In this document: in pieces, positions 7,805 to 13,960 of the stretch
How positions within the stretch are numbered: position 1 is the stretch's first letter
How the letters are laid out: each line of letters opens with the position of its first letter
Source: Treponema sp.
GTDB lineage: Bacteria; Spirochaetota; Spirochaetia; Treponematales; Breznakiellaceae
Direction: 5' to 3'
NCBI GenBank assembly: GCA_031259515.1
Contig: JAIRLK010000228.1
Coordinates: 1 to 20,912 of the forward strand
Length of the DNA: 20,912 nt
Notes under the pieces: generated by a model
The model's database searches: none
Told to the model about the DNA's origin: nothing
Seen by the model: only the letters and a program-made list of their open reading frames with translations
Translations under genes and position numbers: made by a program

Positions 7805-7824
7805 CCCCGGGCTTTAACCCGGGG
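7805..7824 (-). promoter_or_regulatory. Stem-loop between livK and livH
   Basis: CCCCGGG pairs perfectly with CCCGGGG around a 6-base loop. No T-run follows on the minus strand, so this is not an efficient terminator. It sits just after the livK stop. In binding-protein operons such stems commonly protect the upstream message and so raise binding protein over permease; that role is inferred here. Confidence 0.6.
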
Positions 7825-7831
7825 GCAGTGT

Positions 7832-8992
7832 TTAGTGCAGGCTGGTTACGAAGGTAAATTCCCCGTTAACAATCCGCACAACCACGGCGTCTTTTTCCGG
7901 GTCGCCGCTTTCGTTAAAGGTCATCTTTCCGGTAATGCCGTCGTAATTTTTGATGGACGCGATGGCGGCGCGGATGTTGTCCCGGTCCTGCTGGATGTTG
8001 CCCGAAAGCCCCGCGTTCTGGATGGCTTGAAGGATGATATTCACCGCGTCAAAGGTCAGGGCCGCCACGTCATCGGGAATATATCCATACGCGGCGGTAT
8101 ATTCGTCGATGAATTCCTTTGTCTTGCCCACCGCGCCGGCTGCGGCGTAATGGGTGGTGAAGTAGTAGCCTTCCACGGATCCCTTGCTTAGGGAAATAAG
8201 GTCCGCAGATCCCCAAGAATCGCTTCCCATGATGGGTTTGGTCCAGCCCAAGTCCTGGGCTTGGGGTACAATCAGGGCTACATGGTTGTAATAAACCGGA
8301 AGGTAGAGCATCTCCGCTCCGGAATTGACGATACGGGTCAGTTGGACGGAAAAATCCTGGTCCTTTTGACCAAAACTGTCGAATACCGCCACGGATCCGG
8401 CGCCGTTCTCCTTTTCCCAGTTATCCCGGAAAAGTTCCGCCAGGGTCTTGGAATAATCATCTTCCAGGTTGTAGAGGATGGCCGTTTTGGCTGCCTTAAA
8501 CTGTTCCCGGGCGAATTTCACCGCCACCGGCGCCTGAAAGGGGTCCAGGAAACAGGCCCGGAACACATAGGGCCGGTTTTTCGTCGTATCCGGGTTGGTT
8601 GACCAGGCGGACACCATAGGGGTACGGTTGTCGTTGTTGATTTGGGCCGCCGGAATAGCCCGGCCTGAACCCTGGGGACCCACGACCGCCAGGACCTTAT
8701 CCTGCTCTATAAGCCGGTAAGCCGCCTGAATAGCGGATTCCGCCTTGAGTTCGTTATCCACATAAACGAAATCCACCATATACTTTTGACCTTTAACATC
8801 CAGCCCTCCCTGACCGTTGATCCGCTTTTTGACGATCTCCCCGGCATACCGGGACCCTTCCCCAATCATGGGCGAGTCCCCGGTCAAAGGGATGTTAAAT
8901 CCGATTTTGATGACATTTTCCTTTCCGCCCCCCGCCGTCAGCGCGGCCAAGACGCAGAGGAACAATATCCCCGCAAGCGCCGTTCTTTTCAT
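7832..8992 (-). CDS. livK: Branched-chain amino-acid ABC transporter substrate-binding protein
   Basis: This 386-residue exported binding protein belongs to the type-I fold of LivJ/LivK (Peripla_BP_6). A signal sequence covers about residues 1-21 (MKRTALAGILFLCVLAALTA). The mature part begins GGGKENVIKIGFNIPLTGD, the usual start, followed by VVGPQGSGRAIPAA and YLPVYYNHVALIVPQAQ. The expected lipobox Cys just before GGGK is replaced by Ala/Gly, so it may be a free periplasmic protein rather than a lipoprotein. The ligand is likely leucine, isoleucine, valine or another hydrophobic amino acid; the sequence alone does not fix it. The start follows GGAGG. It is the first gene of the liv operon. 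Confidence 0.92.
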   Translation of the reverse strand: MKRTALAGILFLCVLAALTAGGGKENVIKIGFNIPLTGDSPMIGEGSRYAGEIVKKRINGQGGLDVKGQKYMVDFVYVDNELKAESAIQAAYRLIEQDKVLAVVGPQGSGRAIPAAQINNDNRTPMVSAWSTNPDTTKNRPYVFRACFLDPFQAPVAVKFAREQFKAAKTAILYNLEDDYSKTLAELFRDNWEKENGAGSVAVFDSFGQKDQDFSVQLTRIVNSGAEMLYLPVYYNHVALIVPQAQDLGWTKPIMGSDSWGSADLISLSKGSVEGYYFTTHYAAAGAVGKTKEFIDEYTAAYGYIPDDVAALTFDAVNIILQAIQNAGLSGNIQQDRDNIRAAIASIKNYDGITGKMTFNESGDPEKDAVVVRIVNGEFTFVTSLH

Positions 8993-9007
8993 GTTCTTCC
9001 TCCATTT

Positions 9008-9043
9008 TATAGTATCACGGTAAACTACCGTGGCTATACTATA
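9008..9043 (-). promoter_or_regulatory. Dyad overlapping the -10 and start of the liv promoter (operator or leader hairpin)
   Basis: TATAGTATCACGGTA (9008-9022) is fully complementary to TACCGTG (9026-9032) plus ATACTATA (9036-9043), with a 3-base loop and a 3-base bulge. The arm at 9036-9043 contains the -10. The element ends 15 bases upstream of the livK ATG, next to the ribosome site. Confidence 0.6.
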
Positions 9044-9066
9044 TCCCAGACCAAAAAATGAAGCAA
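9038..9066 (-). promoter_or_regulatory. Sigma70-type promoter of the liv operon
   Basis: On the minus strand the -35 is TTGCTT (9061-9066), the spacer is 17 bases and the -10 is TATAGT (9038-9043). Start of transcription would fall near 9030, leaving a leader of about 40 bases before livK. Confidence 0.6.
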
Positions 9067-9070
9067 GTAT

Positions 9071-9130
9071 ATTTATGCATAGTACCGGCTGATTTATGCG
9101 GTTTTTGATTTTTTTCTGTATATTTATGCA
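9071..9130 (-). promoter_or_regulatory. Three phased TGCATAAAT repeats upstream of the liv promoter
   Basis: Minus-strand TGCATAAAT occurs at 9122-9130 and 9071-9079, with CGCATAAAT at 9092-9100. Starts are 21 and 30 bases apart, about two and three DNA turns, and the array ends four bases upstream of the -35. The copy at 9122 also forms TTATG-6-CATAA. The neighbouring Lrp-type regulator is the likely binder (inferred). Confidence 0.5.
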
Positions 9131-9157
9131 TTTCCATAATTCCGGGGTGCGGGAAGG

Positions 9158-9610
9158 TCAATCCGGCTTAACGGAGAGTTCTCCCTTCAGGGTATTCAGG
9201 ACGGTCAAGGTATTGGTATTGATCACATTTTCAACCGCCCGTATTTTCCTGATGAGTTCTTCCAGGCGCCGGGAAGACTTGGTGATTATTTTCAGCAAAT
9301 ATTCATATTGGCCGGTTATACGGTAACATTCAAGGATGTCCTGATTTTCCAGAATAAATTTTTCAAACGCCTCTTCGTGGAAGGCGGTATGGCCGCTTAA
9401 TTGTATCAGGCAATAGCAGGTAAAGCCCTTTCCGAATTTTTCAGGATCAAGAATCGCGGAAAAAGAAATGAAATACCCCTGGTCTTGCAACTTCAGAAGC
9501 CGCGTACGAACCGCGGGGAGCGACAAGTGTACCGTTTTGCTCAACTCCGTCAGCGATATGCGGGCGTTTTTTTGAAGGGCCAATAGTATTTTTCGATCAA
9601 AATCGTCCAT
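9158..9610 (-). CDS. Lrp/AsnC-family transcriptional regulator
   Basis: This 150-residue protein is the usual family length. It opens with the standard MDDFDRKILLALQKNARIS, followed by a helix-turn-helix (LTELSKTVHLSLPAVRTRLLKL, about residues 20-42). The rest is the RAM ligand-binding and oligomerisation domain with GQYEYLLKI in the middle. Lrp proteins sense amino acids, bind as dimers to octamers and wrap DNA. It lies directly upstream of livK on the same strand and divergent from an amidohydrolase, so both are probable targets. No ribosome site precedes the ATG; instead TATAGA stands 5 bases before it, so the message may have almost no leader. Which amino acid it senses is unknown. Confidence 0.92.
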   Translation of the reverse strand: MDDFDRKILLALQKNARISLTELSKTVHLSLPAVRTRLLKLQDQGYFISFSAILDPEKFGKGFTCYCLIQLSGHTAFHEEAFEKFILENQDILECYRITGQYEYLLKIITKSSRRLEELIRKIRAVENVINTNTLTVLNTLKGELSVKPD

Positions 9611-9797
9611 AATTCTATAGCATCCATAAAAAAATATTCATAAAAGGCTTTCCCAAAACTTCAGTTCTGGGGAAGGCTTATAATCTATATCCATAAAATT
9701 GGAGTACGTATACCAATGGGGCGCCGGTTTAGCAATAATTAATCCCCAAGGTTTTGGCTGGGACGCTGAGGATGCCCGTACGATAAGGAGGAAGACG
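9611..9797. promoter_or_regulatory. Shared regulatory region between lrp-type gene and M20 amidohydrolase
   Basis: This divergent spacer holds CATAAA at 9625, 9639 and 9692, the same core as the repeats before livK. It also holds an imperfect dyad AAGGCTTTCCC/GGGGAAGGCTT (9644-9679) and a TATAAT (9679-9684) facing the amidohydrolase without a clear -35. An upstream in-frame ATG at 9699 exists but lacks a ribosome site. Confidence 0.4.
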
Positions 9798-10913
9798 ATG
9801 AATAAAACCAATCTGGAGCGGGCCGTAACGCTCCGCCATGAATTGCACCGGCATCCGGAGTTATCCTGCCGGGAGGCGTGGACCAAACAGCGCCTGATCG
9901 ATTTTCTGAAACAGCATACCGCCCTGGAAGTGATCGATAAGGGACGCTGGTTTTATGCGGTTTACCGCGCTGGCTCGGGCAAGCCGGCCATTGCGTTCCG
10001 GGCGGATTTTGACGCCCTGCCTATAGACGAAACCATCGACCTTCCCTATGGTTCCCAATTCCCCGGGGTTTCCCATAAATGCGGCCACGACGGCCACAGC
10101 GCCTGTTTAGCCGGATTCGCCCTGGAAATTGACCGGGAGGGGGCGGATAAAAACATCTATTTCCTGTTTCAGCACGCGGAGGAAATCGGCGCGGGAGCGG
10201 CGGAATGCGTACCTTTAATAGAAGAAGCCGGGATATCCGAGATCTTCGGGTACCACAACGCCCCGGGACTACCGGAACAGGCCATTGGCGTTAAGGACGG
10301 CGCGATATGCTGCGCTTCCACCGGCATGATCATCCATTTAAAAGGCGTCCCCTGCCACGCCAGCCAACCGGAAGAAGGACGCAACCCCGCCTTTGCCGTC
10401 GCGGAGCTTGTCCGGGGCATACCTGCGTTTACGGACCCGGCGGGATACCAGGGGCTGGTGATGTGTACCGTAATCCGCATAGACGTAGGTGAAGAAGCCT
10501 TTGGCATGTCTGCTGGTGAAGGCCGCCTGTTGCTTACCATCCGGGGCGAGTATGACGGGGAGCTTGAGGCGCTGAAGCAAAAGCTGGAAGAAAAGACCAA
10601 AGAGCAAGCCGAACGCTGCGGCCTTGAATACGACATCGCCTATTGCGACAGCTTTTTCGCGACGGTCAGCCACAAGGAAAGCAACGACAAGATACGCAGG
10701 GCGGCGAAGGAATTAGGGCTCACTGTCCTGGAAGGGGACAGGCCCGCCCGGGGCTCGGAGGATTTCGGCCGTTTTACCCGCCATACCCGAGGGGCGTTTT
10801 TTTGGGTAGGAAGCGGCGAAAACCATCCTAACATCCACACCGCCGAATACGACTTTAACGATACGATCATACCAACCGTAGTGGATCTCTTTATGTCCAT
10901 TGCGAAAAGGTGA
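9798..10913 (+). CDS. M20D-family metallo-amidohydrolase (N-acyl amino acid hydrolase-like)
   Basis: This 371-residue protein is in the usual range. The ATG at 9798 is chosen because AAGGAGG lies 7 bases upstream and the protein then begins like its family (LRHELHRHPELS). Metal ligands are visible: HKCGHDGH (Cys95, His97), QHAEEIGAG (Glu128-Glu129) and YHNAPGLP (His153), with a last His near the C-terminus in NIHTAEY. DFDALPIDE and RGSEDFG are further family marks. The middle third is the dimerisation domain. M20D enzymes (hippurate, IAA-conjugate and N-acetyl-diaminopimelate hydrolases) split N-acyl amino acids, so the context with an amino-acid importer and Lrp regulator suggests salvage of amino acids from conjugates. 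The exact substrate cannot be read from the sequence. Confidence 0.9.
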   Translation: MNKTNLERAVTLRHELHRHPELSCREAWTKQRLIDFLKQHTALEVIDKGRWFYAVYRAGSGKPAIAFRADFDALPIDETIDLPYGSQFPGVSHKCGHDGHSACLAGFALEIDREGADKNIYFLFQHAEEIGAGAAECVPLIEEAGISEIFGYHNAPGLPEQAIGVKDGAICCASTGMIIHLKGVPCHASQPEEGRNPAFAVAELVRGIPAFTDPAGYQGLVMCTVIRIDVGEEAFGMSAGEGRLLLTIRGEYDGELEALKQKLEEKTKEQAERCGLEYDIAYCDSFFATVSHKESNDKIRRAAKELGLTVLEGDRPARGSEDFGRFTRHTRGAFFWVGSGENHPNIHTAEYDFNDTIIPTVVDLFMSIAKR

Positions 10914-10931
10914 AAAAAAATTAACCGCCAA

Positions 10932-11024
10932 GGGAAGTTTGCAAGGCGTTACCCAGCAAACTCCCGGGATCCTGACAGCCTGTTGCACTTGTAGGTTTTT
11001 GCGCCCTTTTGTGATGCAAAAACC
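10932..11024. other. Two stem-loops in the spacer downstream of the amidohydrolase
   Basis: GGGAAGTTTGC pairs with GCAAACTCCC (one bulged A, 10932-10965), and GGTTTTTGC with GCAAAAACC around a 13-base loop (10994-11024). No reading frame is convincing here. They lie between the gene end and its terminator, so they are part of the 3' untranslated RNA or of a small RNA. Confidence 0.45.
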
Positions 11025-11058
11025 ACGATTTATGGACTGCTTTCGGAATTTGTACGGT

Positions 11059-11085
11059 AAAAAAGCGCCTAATCGGCGCTTTTTT
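11059..11085. terminator. Bidirectional rho-independent terminator
   Basis: AAAAAAGCGCC-TAATC-GGCGCTTTTTT is a perfect 11-bp dyad with a 5-base loop and T-runs in both directions. It ends the amidohydrolase transcript and the convergent acidic-protein gene. Confidence 0.92.
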
Positions 11086-11152
11086 GAGATTTTACGCGCG
11101 AAGCGCAACAAACTCCTAGCCGCCGGCTCCTGACTTTTCGGAATAAGATCGG

Positions 11153-11464
11153 CTATTCATCAAAATCGTCGTAGTCTCCGTCTTCTTCATAGTCGTCAAA
11201 GTCTTCTTCTTCATAGTCGTCGTCTTCATCGTCATCGTCGTCAAAATCATCGTCGAAGTCGTCGTCAAAATCGTCGTCCATATCATCGAAGTCATCTTCT
11301 TCCTCAAGATCATCCTCATCGTCTTCATCACTAAAGATACGGAGAGGGCCGGGAAGGTCATAATTTGGCTCGCCTTGCAGAGGAAACAATGCGAGTTCGT
11401 CTGCGGAAAACCGCACATCAGTCATGGCCTCATACAGAACCATAATTTTCTCCATTGGAATCAT
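11153..11464 (-). CDS. Small, extremely acidic protein of unknown function
   Basis: This open frame has 103 residues. The first 44 form a normal-looking segment (KIMVLYEAMTDVRFSADELA, then LPGPLRIF). The last 59 are almost all Asp/Glu (46 by my count), broken at intervals by Phe or Tyr, as in DFDDDFDDDF. A better start may be the Met at 11443, which has GGAG six bases upstream, while the first ATG at 11464 has no ribosome site and follows a hairpin; that gives 96 residues. The tail recalls the RNA polymerase delta subunit and nucleic-acid-mimic proteins, but the N-terminus does not look like the delta HARE domain. It ends at the bidirectional terminator. I do not recognise the family. Confidence 0.7.
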   Translation of the reverse strand: MIPMEKIMVLYEAMTDVRFSADELALFPLQGEPNYDLPGPLRIFSDEDDEDDLEEEDDFDDMDDDFDDDFDDDFDDDDDEDDDYEEEDFDDYEEDGDYDDFDE

Positions 11465-11736
11465 TTTTCGCGGGTCCGCAAGGCGGACCTCATAATTTCC
11501 GTTAAAATACGGTTAGACCGTATTCCTATTGAAACATAAGGGACAGATTCAGTATCTGTCAACTGGTTTTTACCTAACTTGGGATTTTTTTTACTTTATA
11601 TGAAGCCTATCCTGGAGCCGTCGGATTTGGGAGTTTGCGGGGCTTTGCCCCTAAAATCGAATGTTTTATCGTAAAAATGTTCTCTACAAAAAACTCTTCA
11701 AGGGCTTTAGCCGCCAACTTTTAAGCCCGGCCCATC
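11465..11736. other. Spacer with three short perfect dyads
   Basis: No gene is seen from 11465 to 11796 (332 bases). Dyads are GGTCCGC-AAG-GCGGACC (11473-11489), AATACGGT-TAG-ACCGTATT (11506-11524) and GACAGAT-TCAGT-ATCTGTC (11542-11560), and a further GGGGC-TTT-GCCCC is at 11639-11651. None has a good T-run on either strand. Confidence 0.5.
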
Positions 11737-11766
11737 TTTACACATCGTATTTTTTTTTGATATACT
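11737..11766 (+). promoter_or_regulatory. Promoter of the ispE operon
   Basis: TTTACA (11737-11742), an 18-base spacer that is mostly T at its end, and TATACT (11761-11766). Transcription would begin about 25 bases before the ispE ATG. Confidence 0.6.
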
Positions 11767-11796
11767 TCTATCTAGCTAGTTAGACAGGGCAATGTA

Positions 11797-12762
11797 ATGG
11801 GTGGTTCTTGTGTAATACAGGCTCCTGGTAAAATCAACCTGCATCTTAGGGTAGAAGGCCGGCGTATTGACGGGTATCATGCCGTGGAAAGCCTTTTTCT
11901 GTGCCTTGAATTTGGGGATACCCTTTGGTTTGAGCTGGGGGAACCGGGTTGCGGGGAAGCTGGCTGTTCTATACGGCTTGCTGAAGGGATAGATTCTTCC
12001 TGGGCGGAGGCGTTGGCATCCGGCCGGAATATCATCACCCGGGCGGCGTCCCTTTTCCGGGAACGGACGGGGTTTGATAAACCAGTCCGGGTCAGGCTGA
12101 AGAAACGCATCCCTCTGGGCGGGGGTATGGGCGGCGGTTCTTCCGATGCGGCTTCTGCCCTTATCGCACTGGATGCCCTGGCGGGAACGGCTCTTTCCCG
12201 GGATGTCCTGTTGGAGATGGCTGCGGCATTAGGAAGCGATGTTCCTTTTTTCCTGAGCGGGGGAAAGGCCGCGCTGGTTTCAGGCAGGGGAGAGGTTGTG
12301 CGGCCTATTAAAACCAGCGGGCTTGCGCCCTTTTGGGTGGTCCTGGTGAACCCGGGATTTCCCAGCGATACCGCTGAAGCCTATGCGCTTCTGGATGAAG
12401 CGCGCCGTACCGGGAGGGCAGTGTCTCTTAGCGGACGGACGGCGGAAGGAAAGGCCCTTGTTGCGGTTCTGGAGAAGCATCCCGCTTTCTGGTCTTACAG
12501 GAACGATTTTCTTCCGGTGTTTTTGATTCCCGGAGCGGGGGGAGAGGCGGCTCCTCCCGGCAGGGCTTACCGGGATATTTTGGTGAGTTTGCAGGTTCTG
12601 GGAGCGGATTTCTCGGGGTTATCCGGCGCGGGATCTACGTGTTTTGGGATATTTTCCCGGAAAGGAGCTGCGGAGCAGGCGGTACGGTCATTTTTAACGC
12701 GGTACAGGTTTGTGGAATTGACGATTCCTCTTGCGCGTTCGGTAAAGGCAGTATTACAATAG
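11797..12762 (+). CDS. ispE: 4-diphosphocytidyl-2-C-methyl-D-erythritol kinase
   Basis: This 321-residue GHMP-fold kinase phosphorylates CDP-methylerythritol with ATP in the non-mevalonate (MEP) isoprenoid pathway. The N-terminus has APGKINLHL with the substrate-side Lys12. The ATP loop is PLGGGMGGGSSDA (106-118), and LGSDVPFF holds the catalytic Asp148. The chain is somewhat longer than the usual 280-290; the extra residues seem to lie in loops between the central and C-terminal parts. The ribosome site is weak (AGGG). It is the first gene of the plus-strand housekeeping run, 42 bases before spoVG. Confidence 0.95.
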   Translation: MGGSCVIQAPGKINLHLRVEGRRIDGYHAVESLFLCLEFGDTLWFELGEPGCGEAGCSIRLAEGIDSSWAEALASGRNIITRAASLFRERTGFDKPVRVRLKKRIPLGGGMGGGSSDAASALIALDALAGTALSRDVLLEMAAALGSDVPFFLSGGKAALVSGRGEVVRPIKTSGLAPFWVVLVNPGFPSDTAEAYALLDEARRTGRAVSLSGRTAEGKALVAVLEKHPAFWSYRNDFLPVFLIPGAGGEAAPPGRAYRDILVSLQVLGADFSGLSGAGSTCFGIFSRKGAAEQAVRSFLTRYRFVELTIPLARSVKAVLQ

Positions 12763-12804
12763 GGATAATTAGTTTAGGTGGACCGAAAATAAAAGGAGCG
12801 CGTC

Positions 12805-13086
12805 ATGGAAATAACCGATATTCGGGTCCGTAAAGTGGCCGGTGAGGGGAAATTAAAAGCGTATGTAACCGTAACGTTTGATGACTGCTTTGTGGTTCAT
12901 AATGTAAAAATCATCGAAGGGAAAAGCGGCGTGTTTATAGCCATGCCGAGCCGGAAGACCAGGGCTGGAGAATACAAGGATGTCGCTCATCCTATTCACC
13001 CCGAATTCCGCGCTGAATTACAAAAACGGATTCTGGACCGGTACGATTTTGGCAATGGGCCGGACGATCCGACTGTTGAATGGTGA
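12805..13086 (+). CDS. spoVG: SpoVG, RNA/DNA-binding regulatory protein
   Basis: This 93-residue protein has the full SpoVG fold: MEITDIRVRKV at the start, LKAYVTVTFDDCFVVHNVKI, then GVFIAMPSRKT and HPIHPEFRAELQKRIL. SpoVG of Bacillus, Staphylococcus and Borrelia binds nucleic acid and adjusts expression of cell-envelope and virulence genes; spirochaetes keep it although they do not sporulate. AAAAGGAG precedes the ATG. It stands between ispE and tRNA-Gln. Confidence 0.96.
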   Translation: MEITDIRVRKVAGEGKLKAYVTVTFDDCFVVHNVKIIEGKSGVFIAMPSRKTRAGEYKDVAHPIHPEFRAELQKRILDRYDFGNGPDDPTVEW

Positions 13087-13090
13087 TTAT

Positions 13091-13162
13091 TGGGACGTAG
13101 GCAAGTGGTAAGCCACCGGGTTTTGGCTCCGGCATTCACAGGTTCGAACCCTGTCGTCCCAG
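13091..13162 (+). tRNA. tRNA-Gln (anticodon UUG)
   Basis: The cloverleaf is complete. The acceptor stem is TGGGACG/CGTCCCA, the D-stem GGC/GCC, and the anticodon stem CCGGG/TCCGG with a loop TTTTGGC whose anticodon TTG is at 13123-13125. The T-arm is ACAGG-TTCGAAC-CCTGT and the discriminator base is G at 13162. CCA is not encoded. It begins four bases after the spoVG stop, so it is likely cut from the same transcript. Confidence 0.96.
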
Positions 13163-13283
13163 ATTAAGCGTTGGCGCGCTTTTGCCAGGGTAAGCAGGGG
13201 CTATCACCTGGGGAAGGGTAGGAACCGCGCGGAAAATGTGGGGCATTTTAACTTTTTTCACTGCCCGATTACAGGAGTTGTAT

Positions 13284-13907
13284 ATGAGTCAGGTTGTTTT
13301 CGCGGCCCGTAAACGGGCTAATACGGGATCAGGGGATGCCCGCAGGATCAGGCGGGCAGGTCGTATCCCGGCGGTTATTTACGGCCATTCAGGGGCGGCG
13401 TTGACCATAGACCTTGACGCCTTGGAATTTACCAATGGTGTAAAGGGAATTTCCGAAAGTACTATTGTAAAAGTGAATGTGGACGGCGAGGAGCATGACG
13501 CCTTTGTCAAGGCGACTCAGCGGAATATCCTGAGCGGTCAGGTTTTTCATGTTGATTTTTATAAGGTCGAAAGCGGTACTATGCTTCGCGCCCGTGTGTC
13601 AATTCAAATAGAAGGGAACCCCATAGGCGTCCGGGAGGGCGGTATTCTGGAGACCCCCCTTCATGATATCGAAGTGGAATGTTTGCCCGGGAACCTCCCG
13701 GAGCGCATTGTCGTGGATATTTCCGGCCTGGGTGTCAATCAATCCATCCATGTTCGGGATATAGCTCTGGCAGGAGAGGTCAAACTGATTTCCGCAGGCG
13801 ACCAGGTAGTAGCCCTGGTGAAATTCGCTAAAGAGGAAAGCGCTCCCGCCGAAGAAGGCGCGGCCCAGGAAGGCGCCGCCGCCTCCAAGGAAGCGGCTAA
13901 GAGTTAA
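13284..13907 (+). CDS. rplY: Ribosomal protein L25, long (Ctc/TL5) form
   Basis: This 207-residue protein binds 5S rRNA in the large subunit. The start at 13284 is set by CAGGAG just upstream; an earlier in-frame ATG at 13236 has no ribosome site. Residues 1-90 are the L25 domain (TGSGDARRIRRAGRIPAVIYG, QRNILSGQVFHVDFYKV). Residues about 95-185 are the beta-rich TL5 domain found in Ctc. The last 20 or so are an Ala/Glu-rich tail (SAPAEEGAAQEGAAASKEAA), likely flexible. The order spoVG-tRNA-ctc is kept in related spirochaetes; the pth gene that often follows ctc is absent here. Confidence 0.94.
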   Translation: MSQVVFAARKRANTGSGDARRIRRAGRIPAVIYGHSGAALTIDLDALEFTNGVKGISESTIVKVNVDGEEHDAFVKATQRNILSGQVFHVDFYKVESGTMLRARVSIQIEGNPIGVREGGILETPLHDIEVECLPGNLPERIVVDISGLGVNQSIHVRDIALAGEVKLISAGDQVVALVKFAKEESAPAEEGAAQEGAAASKEAAKS

Positions 13908-13960
13908 TCTTTCAATGTTCTACTTCCCCATTCCTTTATGTCCCTTAAACGAGTGAATCG

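Noticed and set aside
4267..8992. Urea (urt) transporter instead of liv
   Set aside because: Subunit lengths and motifs fit LivFGMHK; UrtA and UrtB are longer, and no urease or nitrogen-control sites are seen.
9699..9797. Upstream start adding 33 residues to the M20 amidohydrolase
   Set aside because: No ribosome site, no family likeness in the added part, and the ATG at 9798 has AAGGAGG at good spacing.
10932..11085. Riboswitch or small RNA with terminator downstream of the amidohydrolase
   Set aside because: The stem-loops are real but no known riboswitch core was recognised and no gene follows on that strand before the terminator; a 3' untranslated region is the simpler reading.
11155..11335. 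GAC/GAT-rich tract as a microsatellite
   Set aside because: The repeat is irregular at base level and encodes a consistent Asp/Glu/aromatic pattern, so protein selection explains it better than slippage.
11116..11418. Thr/Met/Ile/Lys-rich frame opposite in phase to the acidic gene
   Set aside because: It is only the shifted reading of GAN-repeat codons of the acidic protein.
13236..13283. Upstream start of ctc
   Set aside because: No ribosome site, and the family N-terminus begins at MSQVVFAARKR from 13284.
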